This document shows positions 7,696 to 15,096 of a stretch of 21,719 bases of DNA, piece by piece. Position 1 is the stretch's first letter. Each line of letters begins with the position of its first letter. Origin of the DNA: Treponema sp. (lineage in GTDB: Bacteria > Spirochaetota > Spirochaetia > Treponematales > Breznakiellaceae); NCBI GenBank assembly GCA_031264395.1, contig JAISEB010000114.1, positions 1-21,719 of the forward strand, read 5' to 3'. The notes under the pieces are model-generated. The model did no database searches, was not told where the DNA came from, and saw nothing but the letters and a program-made list of their open reading frames with translations. The position numbers and the translations under genes were made by a program.

Positions 7696-8808
7696 TTACT
7701 GCGGAAGCAGAATCGCGTTCACCTGTATGTTCCTGCTGTTGATCTCCCTGTCCGCCGCTTCTTGGGTGATCCTGCCGCGCGGGCGGGGATGCGGGGGGGC
7801 GTCCCCTATGAGGATCATGAGCCGCGTTTCGCTTTCCCAGGGAAATTTGACGGCGCCTTCGTAGAGGGCCTCGTAGACCGCCTCCGGAATGTCGCGGCCG
7901 CCTGAAACGCGGACGGCGTTAAGGGCGCGCTGGAATTCGTCAAAATTCCGGGTAAAGGGAACTACCCGGTTAAGATACTCCTCGTAGTAATCCTTGTAGA
8001 GGACCATGCCTATCCTGAACGAGGCGAATTCGCCTGTGATGTCCTTCAGCATGGGGATAAGCATTTCCCGGACGGCGTCTATGTCGTTTTTCATGCTGTT
8101 GGTGGTATCAAGGCAGATTACAAGATCGACGTCCTTCCCCTTTTCCCTTTCAAGTACGCTTTTTATTTTTTCAACAAGATCGCCGGGGCCCGCCGAATGG
8201 ACAAAATCGCCGCTTCCCGCTCTGGCGATTTCCCGGAAGGCGTCTTCGGCGTCCTTCATGTAATTCCCGCCGACTTCCCCAGGACGCTGGGTCACCCGCA
8301 GCTCATAAGGATTGTCGCGGAAACTTCCCCGGTAGTCGGCGTAAGGCAGGGAAAAAACACGGATGTTGAAGTAGGTCCCGTCGGTTACATAGATTTCGCC
8401 GTGGCGGGTATTTTCGTAGCCGAAGTACAGGATATACGGGATATAGAGGTGAAAGGCCTCGCCCAGTTCTCCGTGGGGTTCCGGGGTGGAATCGACAATC
8501 GAATAGATGCGGTTTTCTCTGGGAAGGGGAACGCCGTCCAGGATGCGGATCTCGTCGCCGTTTACCGCATTCCATTCCGCGGCCCGGTAGGTATAATTGT
8601 CCGATCTCAGGGCCGGGTCCCGGGTGGATTCGGTGAGCAGCACCGATCCCGCGCCGGGTTTTTTCCGTATATAAAGGTGAAAGCCCCCGTCAATCCCCTG
8701 TTCTATCCTGAGATCTTCCTGACTTATGGAAAGATCCTGGGCAAAAACAGGCAGTCCCAGACAAACCGGGAAAAAAAGAAAAAACACGCGGAACACTTTT
8801 ATACTCAT
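7696..8808 (-). CDS. Exported VWA-domain protein
   Basis: Role unknown; VWA domains bind protein partners through a metal ion. Residues 1-23 form a signal peptide ending in VFA-Q, with no lipobox, so a periplasmic or secreted protein is expected. Residues 25-215 are beta-rich with no recognised family. The VWA domain runs from about 226 to 370, with a MIDAS start DTTNS (234-238, a variant of DxSxS), a GGRDIPEAVYEAL stretch at 303-315 and a GDAPPH stretch at 335-340. The second Ser of the MIDAS is replaced by Thr, which is conservative. No strong ribosome-binding site precedes the ATG. It is divergent from the DeoR gene and shares the 129-base region between them. The 370-residue length is normal for stand-alone VWA proteins. 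Confidence 0.82.
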   Translation of the reverse strand: MSIKVFRVFFLFFPVCLGLPVFAQDLSISQEDLRIEQGIDGGFHLYIRKKPGAGSVLLTESTRDPALRSDNYTYRAAEWNAVNGDEIRILDGVPLPRENRIYSIVDSTPEPHGELGEAFHLYIPYILYFGYENTRHGEIYVTDGTYFNIRVFSLPYADYRGSFRDNPYELRVTQRPGEVGGNYMKDAEDAFREIARAGSGDFVHSAGPGDLVEKIKSVLEREKGKDVDLVICLDTTNSMKNDIDAVREMLIPMLKDITGEFASFRIGMVLYKDYYEEYLNRVVPFTRNFDEFQRALNAVRVSGGRDIPEAVYEALYEGAVKFPWESETRLMILIGDAPPHPRPRGRITQEAADREINSRNIQVNAILLPQ

Positions 8809-8869
8809 GGTCTATTTTCGGCAAAAAACCGTGAAGATTCCCGTTTTTATTTTTCCCCTTTCAGAATAC

Positions 8870-8898
8870 TTGCGTAAATCCTTTCAATGCTCTATAAT
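8870..8898 (+). promoter_or_regulatory. Promoter of the DeoR/dehydrogenase operon
   Basis: TTGCGT (8870-8875), a 17-base spacer and a perfect TATAAT (8893-8898). The expected start point is near 8905, about 33 bases before the TTG start codon. No other promoter of this quality was seen until the one before pdxK, so it probably drives the run to 17737. Confidence 0.72.
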
Positions 8899-8907
8899 CA
8901 TAAATAG

Positions 8908-8924
8908 TTCGAAGCTGTTTCGAA
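8908..8924 (+). promoter_or_regulatory. Candidate DeoR-family operator, paired TTCGAA sites
   Basis: TTCGAA occurs at 8908-8913 and 8919-8924, centres 11 bases apart, about one helical turn. The pair sits just after the expected transcription start and the second site touches the ribosome-binding site. TCG/CGA-centred half-sites are known for the DeoR-family regulator GlpR. Binding here by the adjacent DeoR protein is inference. Confidence 0.45.
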
Positions 8925-8937
8925 AGGATTTTATCAG

Positions 8938-9768
8938 TTGATAGACGAGCTCAACGACAGGGAACGGATCATCCTCGACAGGCTTTCTTCCGAAGGCCAA
9001 GTCAGCGTCAGCGCGATGGCCCGCGAGCTTGGGCTTTCCGAAGTGACCATCCGGGGCGATTTCAAGAGCCTTGAGGAAAAGGGGTGGATCAACCGGAAGC
9101 GGGGGGGAGCCGCCCCCGGCATGCACCGGGACATTCTGGAACGCCAGCGCGAGAAGCGGGCCGAAAAAAACACCATAGCCAGAATGGCGGCGGAAATGGT
9201 GCGGGACGGGGACGTGATCATGATAGAGGCGGGAACAACTACGGCGCTGGTGGCCCGTTACCTGCAGGGAAAAAGGGACGTGCACGTCGTTACCAACTCA
9301 ACACTGGTTTTTTCCTACGCCCGCATGAACCCCGGCCTCCAGATCACCATGACAGGCGGCGAATGGAGGCGGCCCACCGAATCGCTTGTGGGGCCCATGG
9401 CCCTTGAAACCATCGCGCGGCTCAATGTGCGGCTGGCTTTTGTGGGGACGGACGGTTTTACCCTGGAAAGGGGAATTACCACGCACCTTGTCGAAGGCGG
9501 GGAAATTGTCAAGGCAATGAAGTCCCACGCCGAAACGACGGTCCTTCTGGCCGATTCGGGCAAATACGGCCGGGTGGGGTTTATCAGCGTGCTGCCCCTT
9601 TCGGACCTGGATCTTGTCCTCACCGACGGCGGCCTCGCCGAGGAGGCGGCCTGTGAGCTTGCGGACGCGGGCATACGGGTGAACCGGCCGGCCGAAAAAC
9701 AAAACTGCGGAACAAGGAGTTGCCATGGCACATGTATTGATCATGCCCCGGCAGGGAAACACGGTTGA
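8938..9768 (+). CDS. DeoR/GlpR-family transcriptional regulator
   Basis: Probable sugar-phosphate-responsive repressor of its own operon. The N-terminal winged helix-turn-helix spans about residues 5-58 (VSVSAMARELGLSEVTIRGD, ending KRGGA). The C-terminal DeoRC sensor domain, related to ribose-5-phosphate isomerase folds, has DVIMIEAGTTT (92-102), VVTNS, FVGTDGF and LADSGKYG. The start is TTG at 8938, preceded by GAAAGGA; an earlier start is not supported. The usual family ends near residue 251. Here a 25-residue tail containing three Cys follows, because the frame runs 44 bases into the next gene. The tail may be an overlap by-product rather than a functional part. The inducer cannot be read from sequence; the neighbours suggest a polyol- or sugar-phosphate. 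Confidence 0.9.
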   Translation: MIDELNDRERIILDRLSSEGQVSVSAMARELGLSEVTIRGDFKSLEEKGWINRKRGGAAPGMHRDILERQREKRAEKNTIARMAAEMVRDGDVIMIEAGTTTALVARYLQGKRDVHVVTNSTLVFSYARMNPGLQITMTGGEWRRPTESLVGPMALETIARLNVRLAFVGTDGFTLERGITTHLVEGGEIVKAMKSHAETTVLLADSGKYGRVGFISVLPLSDLDLVLTDGGLAEEAACELADAGIRVNRPAEKQNCGTRSCHGTCIDHAPAGKHG

Positions 9769-11158
9769 ATCCTGCATTATCGGGGAATGGAAGGTAAAGG
9801 AAGGGGATTCCGTCTCCGCCGGGACGGTGATCTGCGTCATAGAAACGGACAAGGCGGTTTTTGAGGTACCGGCCGGGGCGGACGGCGCCGTTCTTAAAAT
9901 TCTCCACGGGGCGGGCGACGACGTCCCCGTCCTTGAACCCATCGCGGTCATAGGCGGCGCCGGTGAAAAATGGGAAGAAGCCCTTTCGGAAAGCCCCCCG
10001 GGCACGGCGGCAGACGCGCCGGCCGGCCTTCCCCCGGACACCCGTCCCCCGGCTCCTCTTCCCCCGGACACCCGTCCCCCGGCGGACGCGGCCCTTTACG
10101 CCGCTTCCGGCGGGGCGGCCCCCCAAGGCGCGGCCGCAGACGGGGCGGGGGCCCAAAAGGCGGACGCGGGCGCTCCCCCGGTTTCTCCTCGGGCGCGGAA
10201 TCTGGCGTTGCGCGAAGGGCTTCCCCTCGGCGGCGTTGCGGGTACGGGACCCGCCGGCCGTGTCATCGAACGGGACGTCACGGCGGCCCTCAAAATTCGG
10301 CCTCCCCTTACCGCGGCGGCAAGGGCCGCCGTCCTTTCGGGCAGCCCCCTTCCCCAGGAAGGAACAGGCATGGGGGGACGGATCACCATAGGCGACCTTG
10401 CCCCGGCGCGGCAGGGCGCGGCGGACGTTTCCGGGGGATCTTTTCAGGATGAAGGGGCCGTCACCGAGACCCCCATCCGGGGCATACGGAAAGTCATCGC
10501 GGGCCGCATGTTTCAGTCGCTGGCCGAAAGCGCCCAGCTCACCCTCAACACGAACGCCCCGGCGGCCCGCCTCCAGGAATTGAGGGCCCGCTTCAAGGTT
10601 TCGGAGGAAAAGGGATTCGGCGGCCTTTCAAAAATCACCATCAACGATCTTGTGCTCTTCGCGGTTGCCCGCACGCTTCCCCGCTTTCCCTTCATGAACG
10701 CCCGCAAAAACGGGGACACGCTTAAAACCTTTGAGCGCGTACACCTTGGCATGGCGGTGGACACGCCCAGAGGGCTCATGGTGCCTGTCATACGGAACGC
10801 CAGCCTCCTTACGCTTGCGAAGATCGCCGAAGAGGCGGGACGCCTTGCCGCGGCGTGCCAGAACGGAACGGTAAAACCGGAGGAACTCGGCGGCTCAACC
10901 TTCACGGTCACCAACCTGGGGAGCCTTGGGATCACCAGTTTCACCCCCATCCTCAACGCCCCCGAGGTGGCGATCCTCGGTGTCTGCGGCATTGAGTTAA
11001 AACCCGTTCCCGGCGGGGACGGCGCGGTGTTTGAACCCCGCATGGGATTGAGCCTTACCATCAATCACGAAGTGGTGGACGGCGCGCCGGCGGCGCGTTT
11101 CCTCATGGGACTGTGCGGCGCCATCGGGAATATCGATCTTCTGCTTGCCGGAGGCTGA
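9725..11158 (+). CDS. Dihydrolipoamide acyltransferase (E2) of a 2-oxoacid/acetoin dehydrogenase complex
   Basis: Core subunit that accepts the acyl group from E1 on a swinging lipoyl arm and passes it to CoA. A single lipoyl domain covers residues 1-78, with the lipoylated lysine at 43 (ETDKAVFEV). A long Ala/Pro linker (80-150) includes a perfect tandem LPPDTRPPAP unit. A peripheral subunit-binding domain (PSBD) is at 153-188 (VSPRARNLALREG to GRVIERDV). A second, degenerate copy appears at 194-226 (LTAAARAAVLSGSPLP to GGRITIGDLA). The acyltransferase domain runs from 247 to 477. Its catalytic His448 and Asp452 are kept, but the usual DHR is NHE. The ATG has AAGGAG (9712-9717) upstream and lies inside deoR. 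The acyl substrate (pyruvate, acetoin or branched-chain) is not decidable. Confidence 0.9.
   Translation: MAHVLIMPRQGNTVESCIIGEWKVKEGDSVSAGTVICVIETDKAVFEVPAGADGAVLKILHGAGDDVPVLEPIAVIGGAGEKWEEALSESPPGTAADAPAGLPPDTRPPAPLPPDTRPPADAALYAASGGAAPQGAAADGAGAQKADAGAPPVSPRARNLALREGLPLGGVAGTGPAGRVIERDVTAALKIRPPLTAAARAAVLSGSPLPQEGTGMGGRITIGDLAPARQGAADVSGGSFQDEGAVTETPIRGIRKVIAGRMFQSLAESAQLTLNTNAPAARLQELRARFKVSEEKGFGGLSKITINDLVLFAVARTLPRFPFMNARKNGDTLKTFERVHLGMAVDTPRGLMVPVIRNASLLTLAKIAEEAGRLAAACQNGTVKPEELGGSTFTVTNLGSLGITSFTPILNAPEVAILGVCGIELKPVPGGDGAVFEPRMGLSLTINHEVVDGAPAARFLMGLCGAIGNIDLLLAGG
10028..10083 (+). repeat. Perfect tandem 26-base repeat in the E2 linker
   Basis: Identical 26-base copies at 10028-10053 and 10058-10083, a 30-base period (10 codons), encode the duplicated LPPDTRPPA linker unit. 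No base differs between copies, so the duplication is probably recent or maintained by slippage. It keeps the reading frame and would only change linker length. Confidence 0.85.
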
Positions 11159-11159
11159 A

Positions 11160-12599
11160 ATGTACGATCTTGCGATAATAGGGGCGGGGCCCGCGGGCTA
11201 CCTTGCCGCGGAACGGCTGGGACACGAAAAGAAAAAGATCCTCCTCGTGGAAGAAAAATTCCTGGGGGGAACCTGCCTCAACGAGGGATGCATTCCGACA
11301 AAGACGCTTGTCAACTCGGCAAAGCTGTACGTACACGCGCGTGAAGGCGGAAAATTCGGCGTGCACGCCGAAGGCGTTTCCTTTGACTGGGGGGCCATAC
11401 AGAGCTGGAAAAAAGAGGTAACGGAAAAACTCAGGGGCGGCATAGAGGCCATGATGAAGAAATACGGCGTCGAAGTGGCCCCGGGCCGGGGTGAAATTAT
11501 CGCGGCCCCTTCGGGCAACGGCGGCGGACGGATAAGGGTTTCCCCGGTCTCGGGCGGCGTTTCAGGCGGAGGGCCCGGCCCGGGCGAATACGAGGCCCGC
11601 GCCATCCTTGTCTGTCCCGGCTCCGTTCCCGCCCTTCCCCCCATTCCCGGAAGCAGGAACAACCCGCTGGTGCTCGATTCGTCGGCCCTTCTTCAAATAG
11701 ATACCGTTCCCAAAAAACTCACCGTCATAGGAGGCGGGGTCATCGGCGTCGAATTTGCCGGGCTTTTTTCGGCGCTGGGCGCGGAAGTAACGGTCATCGA
11801 AATGATGGATGAGATAGTCCCCTTCATGGACAGGGAGCACGCTCCCCTCCTCCGCCGCGCCATGAAGGGCGTGGAATTCAGGCTTGGATGCAGGGTTGAA
11901 AAGATCGAAGGGGCCTCCGTTCACTACGCAACAAAAGACGGAAAGAACGAGGAAGCGCGGGCGGACCTTGTCCTTCTGGCGGCGGGCAGGCGGCCCGTGC
12001 TCGAAGGATGGGGCGCAGAAAACGCGGGCCTTGACTCGGGCGCGAAAGGGACCGTCGTGGACGACAGGATGAGGACCAGCGCGCCGGGTATCTGGGCCGC
12101 CGGAGACGTTACCGGCAAAAGCCTCCTTGCCCATTCGGCCTACCGCATGGCGGAAGTCGCCGCGGCCGGCATTTCCGCGTACCTCGACCTCGCGGACGGA
12201 AAGGCGTCAGGCGGGACTCCGGCCATACCCAACCGAATGCGCTACGACGCCGTTCCCTGGGCGGTCTACGGCGTCACCGAGGCCGCCGGAGTGGGAATCA
12301 CAAGCCAGGAGGCGGCGGCAAAGGGAACGGCGGTTCTTGAATCGGGCCTTCCCATGCGCGTCTCGGGCCGCTTTGCCGCGGAAAACACCTTTTCGGGGCA
12401 GGGAGCGGTCAAGGTTATCGCCTCGGCGGAAAGCCGGAAGATCCTGGGCGTACACGCCGTCGGCGCTTACGCATCGGAATTCATCTGGGGAGGCGCGGCG
12501 CTTATCGAACAGGAACTGAGAATAGAAGACGTAAAACAGATGATCTTCCCCCACCCCACCGTATGCGAACTGATACGGGACGCGGTATGGGGCCTGTAA
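11160..12599 (+). CDS. lpdA: Dihydrolipoamide dehydrogenase (E3)
   Basis: FAD flavoenzyme that reoxidises the dihydrolipoyl group of E2 with NAD+. Features in order are the FAD-binding GAGPAG (8-13), the redox disulfide Cys39 and Cys44 (GGTCLNEGCIPTK), the NAD-binding GGGVIG (191-196), the second FAD motif (SAPGIWAAGDVTG) and the C-terminal dimer domain. That domain carries the active-site His465 and Glu470 (HPTVCE). All catalytic residues are present in 479 residues. A Gly-rich loop at about 119-142, in the segment before VCPGS, is longer than usual. The ATG at 11160 follows the E2 stop by one base and has GGAGG at 11150-11154. An in-frame TTG at 11145 was rejected for lack of its own ribosome-binding site. 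Its position between E2 and E1 makes it the dedicated E3 of this complex. Confidence 0.94.
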   Translation: MYDLAIIGAGPAGYLAAERLGHEKKKILLVEEKFLGGTCLNEGCIPTKTLVNSAKLYVHAREGGKFGVHAEGVSFDWGAIQSWKKEVTEKLRGGIEAMMKKYGVEVAPGRGEIIAAPSGNGGGRIRVSPVSGGVSGGGPGPGEYEARAILVCPGSVPALPPIPGSRNNPLVLDSSALLQIDTVPKKLTVIGGGVIGVEFAGLFSALGAEVTVIEMMDEIVPFMDREHAPLLRRAMKGVEFRLGCRVEKIEGASVHYATKDGKNEEARADLVLLAAGRRPVLEGWGAENAGLDSGAKGTVVDDRMRTSAPGIWAAGDVTGKSLLAHSAYRMAEVAAAGISAYLDLADGKASGGTPAIPNRMRYDAVPWAVYGVTEAAGVGITSQEAAAKGTAVLESGLPMRVSGRFAAENTFSGQGAVKVIASAESRKILGVHAVGAYASEFIWGGAALIEQELRIEDVKQMIFPHPTVCELIRDAVWGL

Positions 12600-12622
12600 G
12601 ACAAACAACAGAGGAGTAATGT

Positions 12623-15094
12623 ATGCCCAAGTCACAGTTAGTCGATCCCAAAGAAGTACGGAAGCCGGGCTTCATCAAAATCAGGGACATTCCGGTTAAC
12701 CAATACAGGAACGACATTAAAAAAGAAACGGAGCTTTACGGAAAGGAAAGGCTTGTAAGGATCTGGCACGACATGGCCGTTATCCGGGAATTCGAAACGA
12801 TGCTTAATTCCTTCAAGACACAGGGAACGTGGAACGGCATCGAGTACAACCACAAGGGGCCGGCCCATCTTTCCATGGGACAGGAAGCGTCCTCGGTCGG
12901 GCAGTGCCTCCTTCTTACGGCCGACGATTTTATTTTCGGCAGCCACCGTAGCCACGGCGAAATTCTCGCCAAATGCTGTTCGTCGGTATGGCAGATGACG
13001 CGGAACAAAGAAGAAGAACAAAAACTCGAAAAGATCATGAAGGAATTCCTTGACGGTGAAACCCTTGCCATGGCGGAGAAGATCCCCTACAAGAACACGC
13101 TGGATCTTGCCGAAAATTTTGTTCTCTACGGAACGCTCGCGGAAATATTCGCCCGCAGGGCCGGATTTAACCGGGGGCTCGGCGGCAGCATGCACGCCTT
13201 CTTTACCCCCTTCGGCTCCATGCCGAACAACGCCATTGTGGGAGGCTCCGCCGACATCGCGGCCGGGGCGGCCCTCTTCAAGCGTATCAACCGCAAACCG
13301 GGAATCGTGATCGCCAACATAGGGGACGCCTCCATGGGCTGCGGCCCTGTCTGGGAGGCGATGATGCTTTCCGCCATGGATCAGTACCACACCCTCTGGC
13401 CGGCGGAATCAGGGGGCGCGCCGCCCATACTTTTCAATTTCTTCGACAACTTCTACGGCATGGGAGGCCAGACCATGGGGGAAACCATGGGCTACGGCTG
13501 CGTCGCCCGCGTCGGCGCGGGCGTCAATCCCGACAACATGCACGCCGAACGGGTAGACGGCTACAATCCCCTTGCCGTCGCCGATGCCGTCTCCCGTAAG
13601 AAAAAGATCCTCCTTGAAGGCCGGGGGCCCGTGATTCTCGACACCGTCACCTACCGCATCTCGGGCCATTCCCCTTCCGACGCGTCAAGCTACCGCACCC
13701 CCGAAGAGGTAAAACTCTGGCAGGAAGCCGACTCAATCGAAGCCTACGGCGACTACCTTGCCGAAAACGGAATCGCCGGCAAGGCGGACCTTGAGGACGC
13801 GCGTAAAGCCATATCCGCGAAACTGACCGAAGTGGTAAAACTTGCCGTCAACGACGAAGCCTCCCCAAGGCTGGGCGGCGCTTTTATCGAAGGGGTCATG
13901 TTTTCCAACGGCAAGGTTGAAAAGTTTGACAACAGGGAAAGCGAACTGCTCGGCCCTCCTTCGGAAAACGCGCGGGTCAAGGCGCTCGCGGGAAAAGCCC
14001 GTTATGGCTTTGACGCCGGAGGGAAACCCGTTTCCAAAAACAAGGCCTTCCAGTACCGCGACGCGCTTTTTGAGGCAATGCTCCACCGTTTCGCCGCCGA
14101 TCCGTCCATGGCGGCATGGGGCGAAGAGAACCGCGACTGGGGCGGCGCCTTCGCCGTTTACCGGGGGCTTACCGAACTGCTCCCCTACAACCGCCTCTTT
14201 AACAGCCCCATTTCCGAAGGGGCCATCGTGGGGGCGGGCGTCGGTTACGCGCTTTCGGGGGGAAGGGCGGTCGTGGAACTCATGTACTGCGACTTCATGG
14301 GAAGGGCCGGGGACGAGATTTTCAACCAGGCGTCAAAGTGGCAGTCCATGTCCGCGGGGCTTCTTAAAATGCCGCTTGTGATCCGCGTGTCCGTCGGCAA
14401 CAAATACGGCGCGCAGCACAGCCAGGACTGGTCGGCCATTGTGGCCCACATACCCGGGCTCAAGGCGTATTTTCCCGCCACCCCCTACGACGCGAAGGGC
14501 ATGCTCAACCTGGCCCTGCGGGGAACGGACCCCGTGGTGTTCTTTGAAAGCCAGCTCCTTTACGACATGAGCGAACACTTTGAAAAAGAAGGCGTCCCGG
14601 AAGGCTACTACGAGATCCCCGAAGGGGAGCCGGCCGTCCGCATGGCGGGAAAAGACATTACCATCGCGGCGATTGGGGCGTCCCTTTACAAAGCCGTGGA
14701 AGCGGCGAAGATCCTCAAGGAACGTTTCGGCCTTGAAGCCGAAGTAATGGATCTCCGTTTTATCAACCCGCTTGATTACGGAAAGATAACCGAGTCGGTA
14801 AAGAAAACGGGGAAGATAGTCCTTGTAAGCGACGCCGCGGAGCGGGGCAGCTTCCTCCATACCGTGGCAAGCAACATAGAAACCTTCGCGTTCGATTACC
14901 TTGACGCCCCGGCGGCGGTCGTGGGAAGCCGGAACTGGATAACCCCGGCGGCCGAAATGGAGGAACTGTACTTCCCCCAGGCAAGCTGGATACTGGACGC
15001 CATTCACGAGCGCATCCTTCCCCTCCCGGGCCATGTCCCCGCGACGGTGCAGACCACGCTGGATCTGGCGCGCCGGAACAGGCTGGGAGTATAG
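12623..15094 (+). CDS. Fused alpha-beta thiamine-diphosphate E1 component of a 2-oxoacid/acetoin dehydrogenase
   Basis: Thiamine-diphosphate enzyme that decarboxylates or cleaves the substrate and acylates the E2 lipoyl group. One 823-residue chain carries what are usually two subunits. The alpha-like part (about 40-415) has GSHRSHGEILAK, GLGGSMHAFF, the cofactor motif beginning GDAS (234-237) and ending near FFDN (273-276), and YRISGHSPSD. The beta-like part (about 467-820) has NSPISEGAIVGAGVG with the cofactor-activating Glu, and a transketolase C-terminal domain with GASLYKAVEAAKIL and LRFINPLD. An extra charged helical insert at about 118-175 separates two alpha motifs that are normally close. 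A 45-50-residue linker joins the halves. GAGGAG (12611-12616) lies 6 bases before the ATG. Pyruvate, acetoin and branched-chain 2-oxoacids are all possible substrates. Confidence 0.88.
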   Translation: MPKSQLVDPKEVRKPGFIKIRDIPVNQYRNDIKKETELYGKERLVRIWHDMAVIREFETMLNSFKTQGTWNGIEYNHKGPAHLSMGQEASSVGQCLLLTADDFIFGSHRSHGEILAKCCSSVWQMTRNKEEEQKLEKIMKEFLDGETLAMAEKIPYKNTLDLAENFVLYGTLAEIFARRAGFNRGLGGSMHAFFTPFGSMPNNAIVGGSADIAAGAALFKRINRKPGIVIANIGDASMGCGPVWEAMMLSAMDQYHTLWPAESGGAPPILFNFFDNFYGMGGQTMGETMGYGCVARVGAGVNPDNMHAERVDGYNPLAVADAVSRKKKILLEGRGPVILDTVTYRISGHSPSDASSYRTPEEVKLWQEADSIEAYGDYLAENGIAGKADLEDARKAISAKLTEVVKLAVNDEASPRLGGAFIEGVMFSNGKVEKFDNRESELLGPPSENARVKALAGKARYGFDAGGKPVSKNKAFQYRDALFEAMLHRFAADPSMAAWGEENRDWGGAFAVYRGLTELLPYNRLFNSPISEGAIVGAGVGYALSGGRAVVELMYCDFMGRAGDEIFNQASKWQSMSAGLLKMPLVIRVSVGNKYGAQHSQDWSAIVAHIPGLKAYFPATPYDAKGMLNLALRGTDPVVFFESQLLYDMSEHFEKEGVPEGYYEIPEGEPAVRMAGKDITIAAIGASLYKAVEAAKILKERFGLEAEVMDLRFINPLDYGKITESVKKTGKIVLVSDAAERGSFLHTVASNIETFAFDYLDAPAAVVGSRNWITPAAEMEELYFPQASWILDAIHERILPLPGHVPATVQTTLDLARRNRLGV

Positions 15095-15096
15095 CC

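Noticed and set aside
11145..11159. TTG at 11145 as the start of E3
   Set aside because: The ATG at 11160 begins exactly at the flavin-binding strand and has a GGAGG at the right distance.
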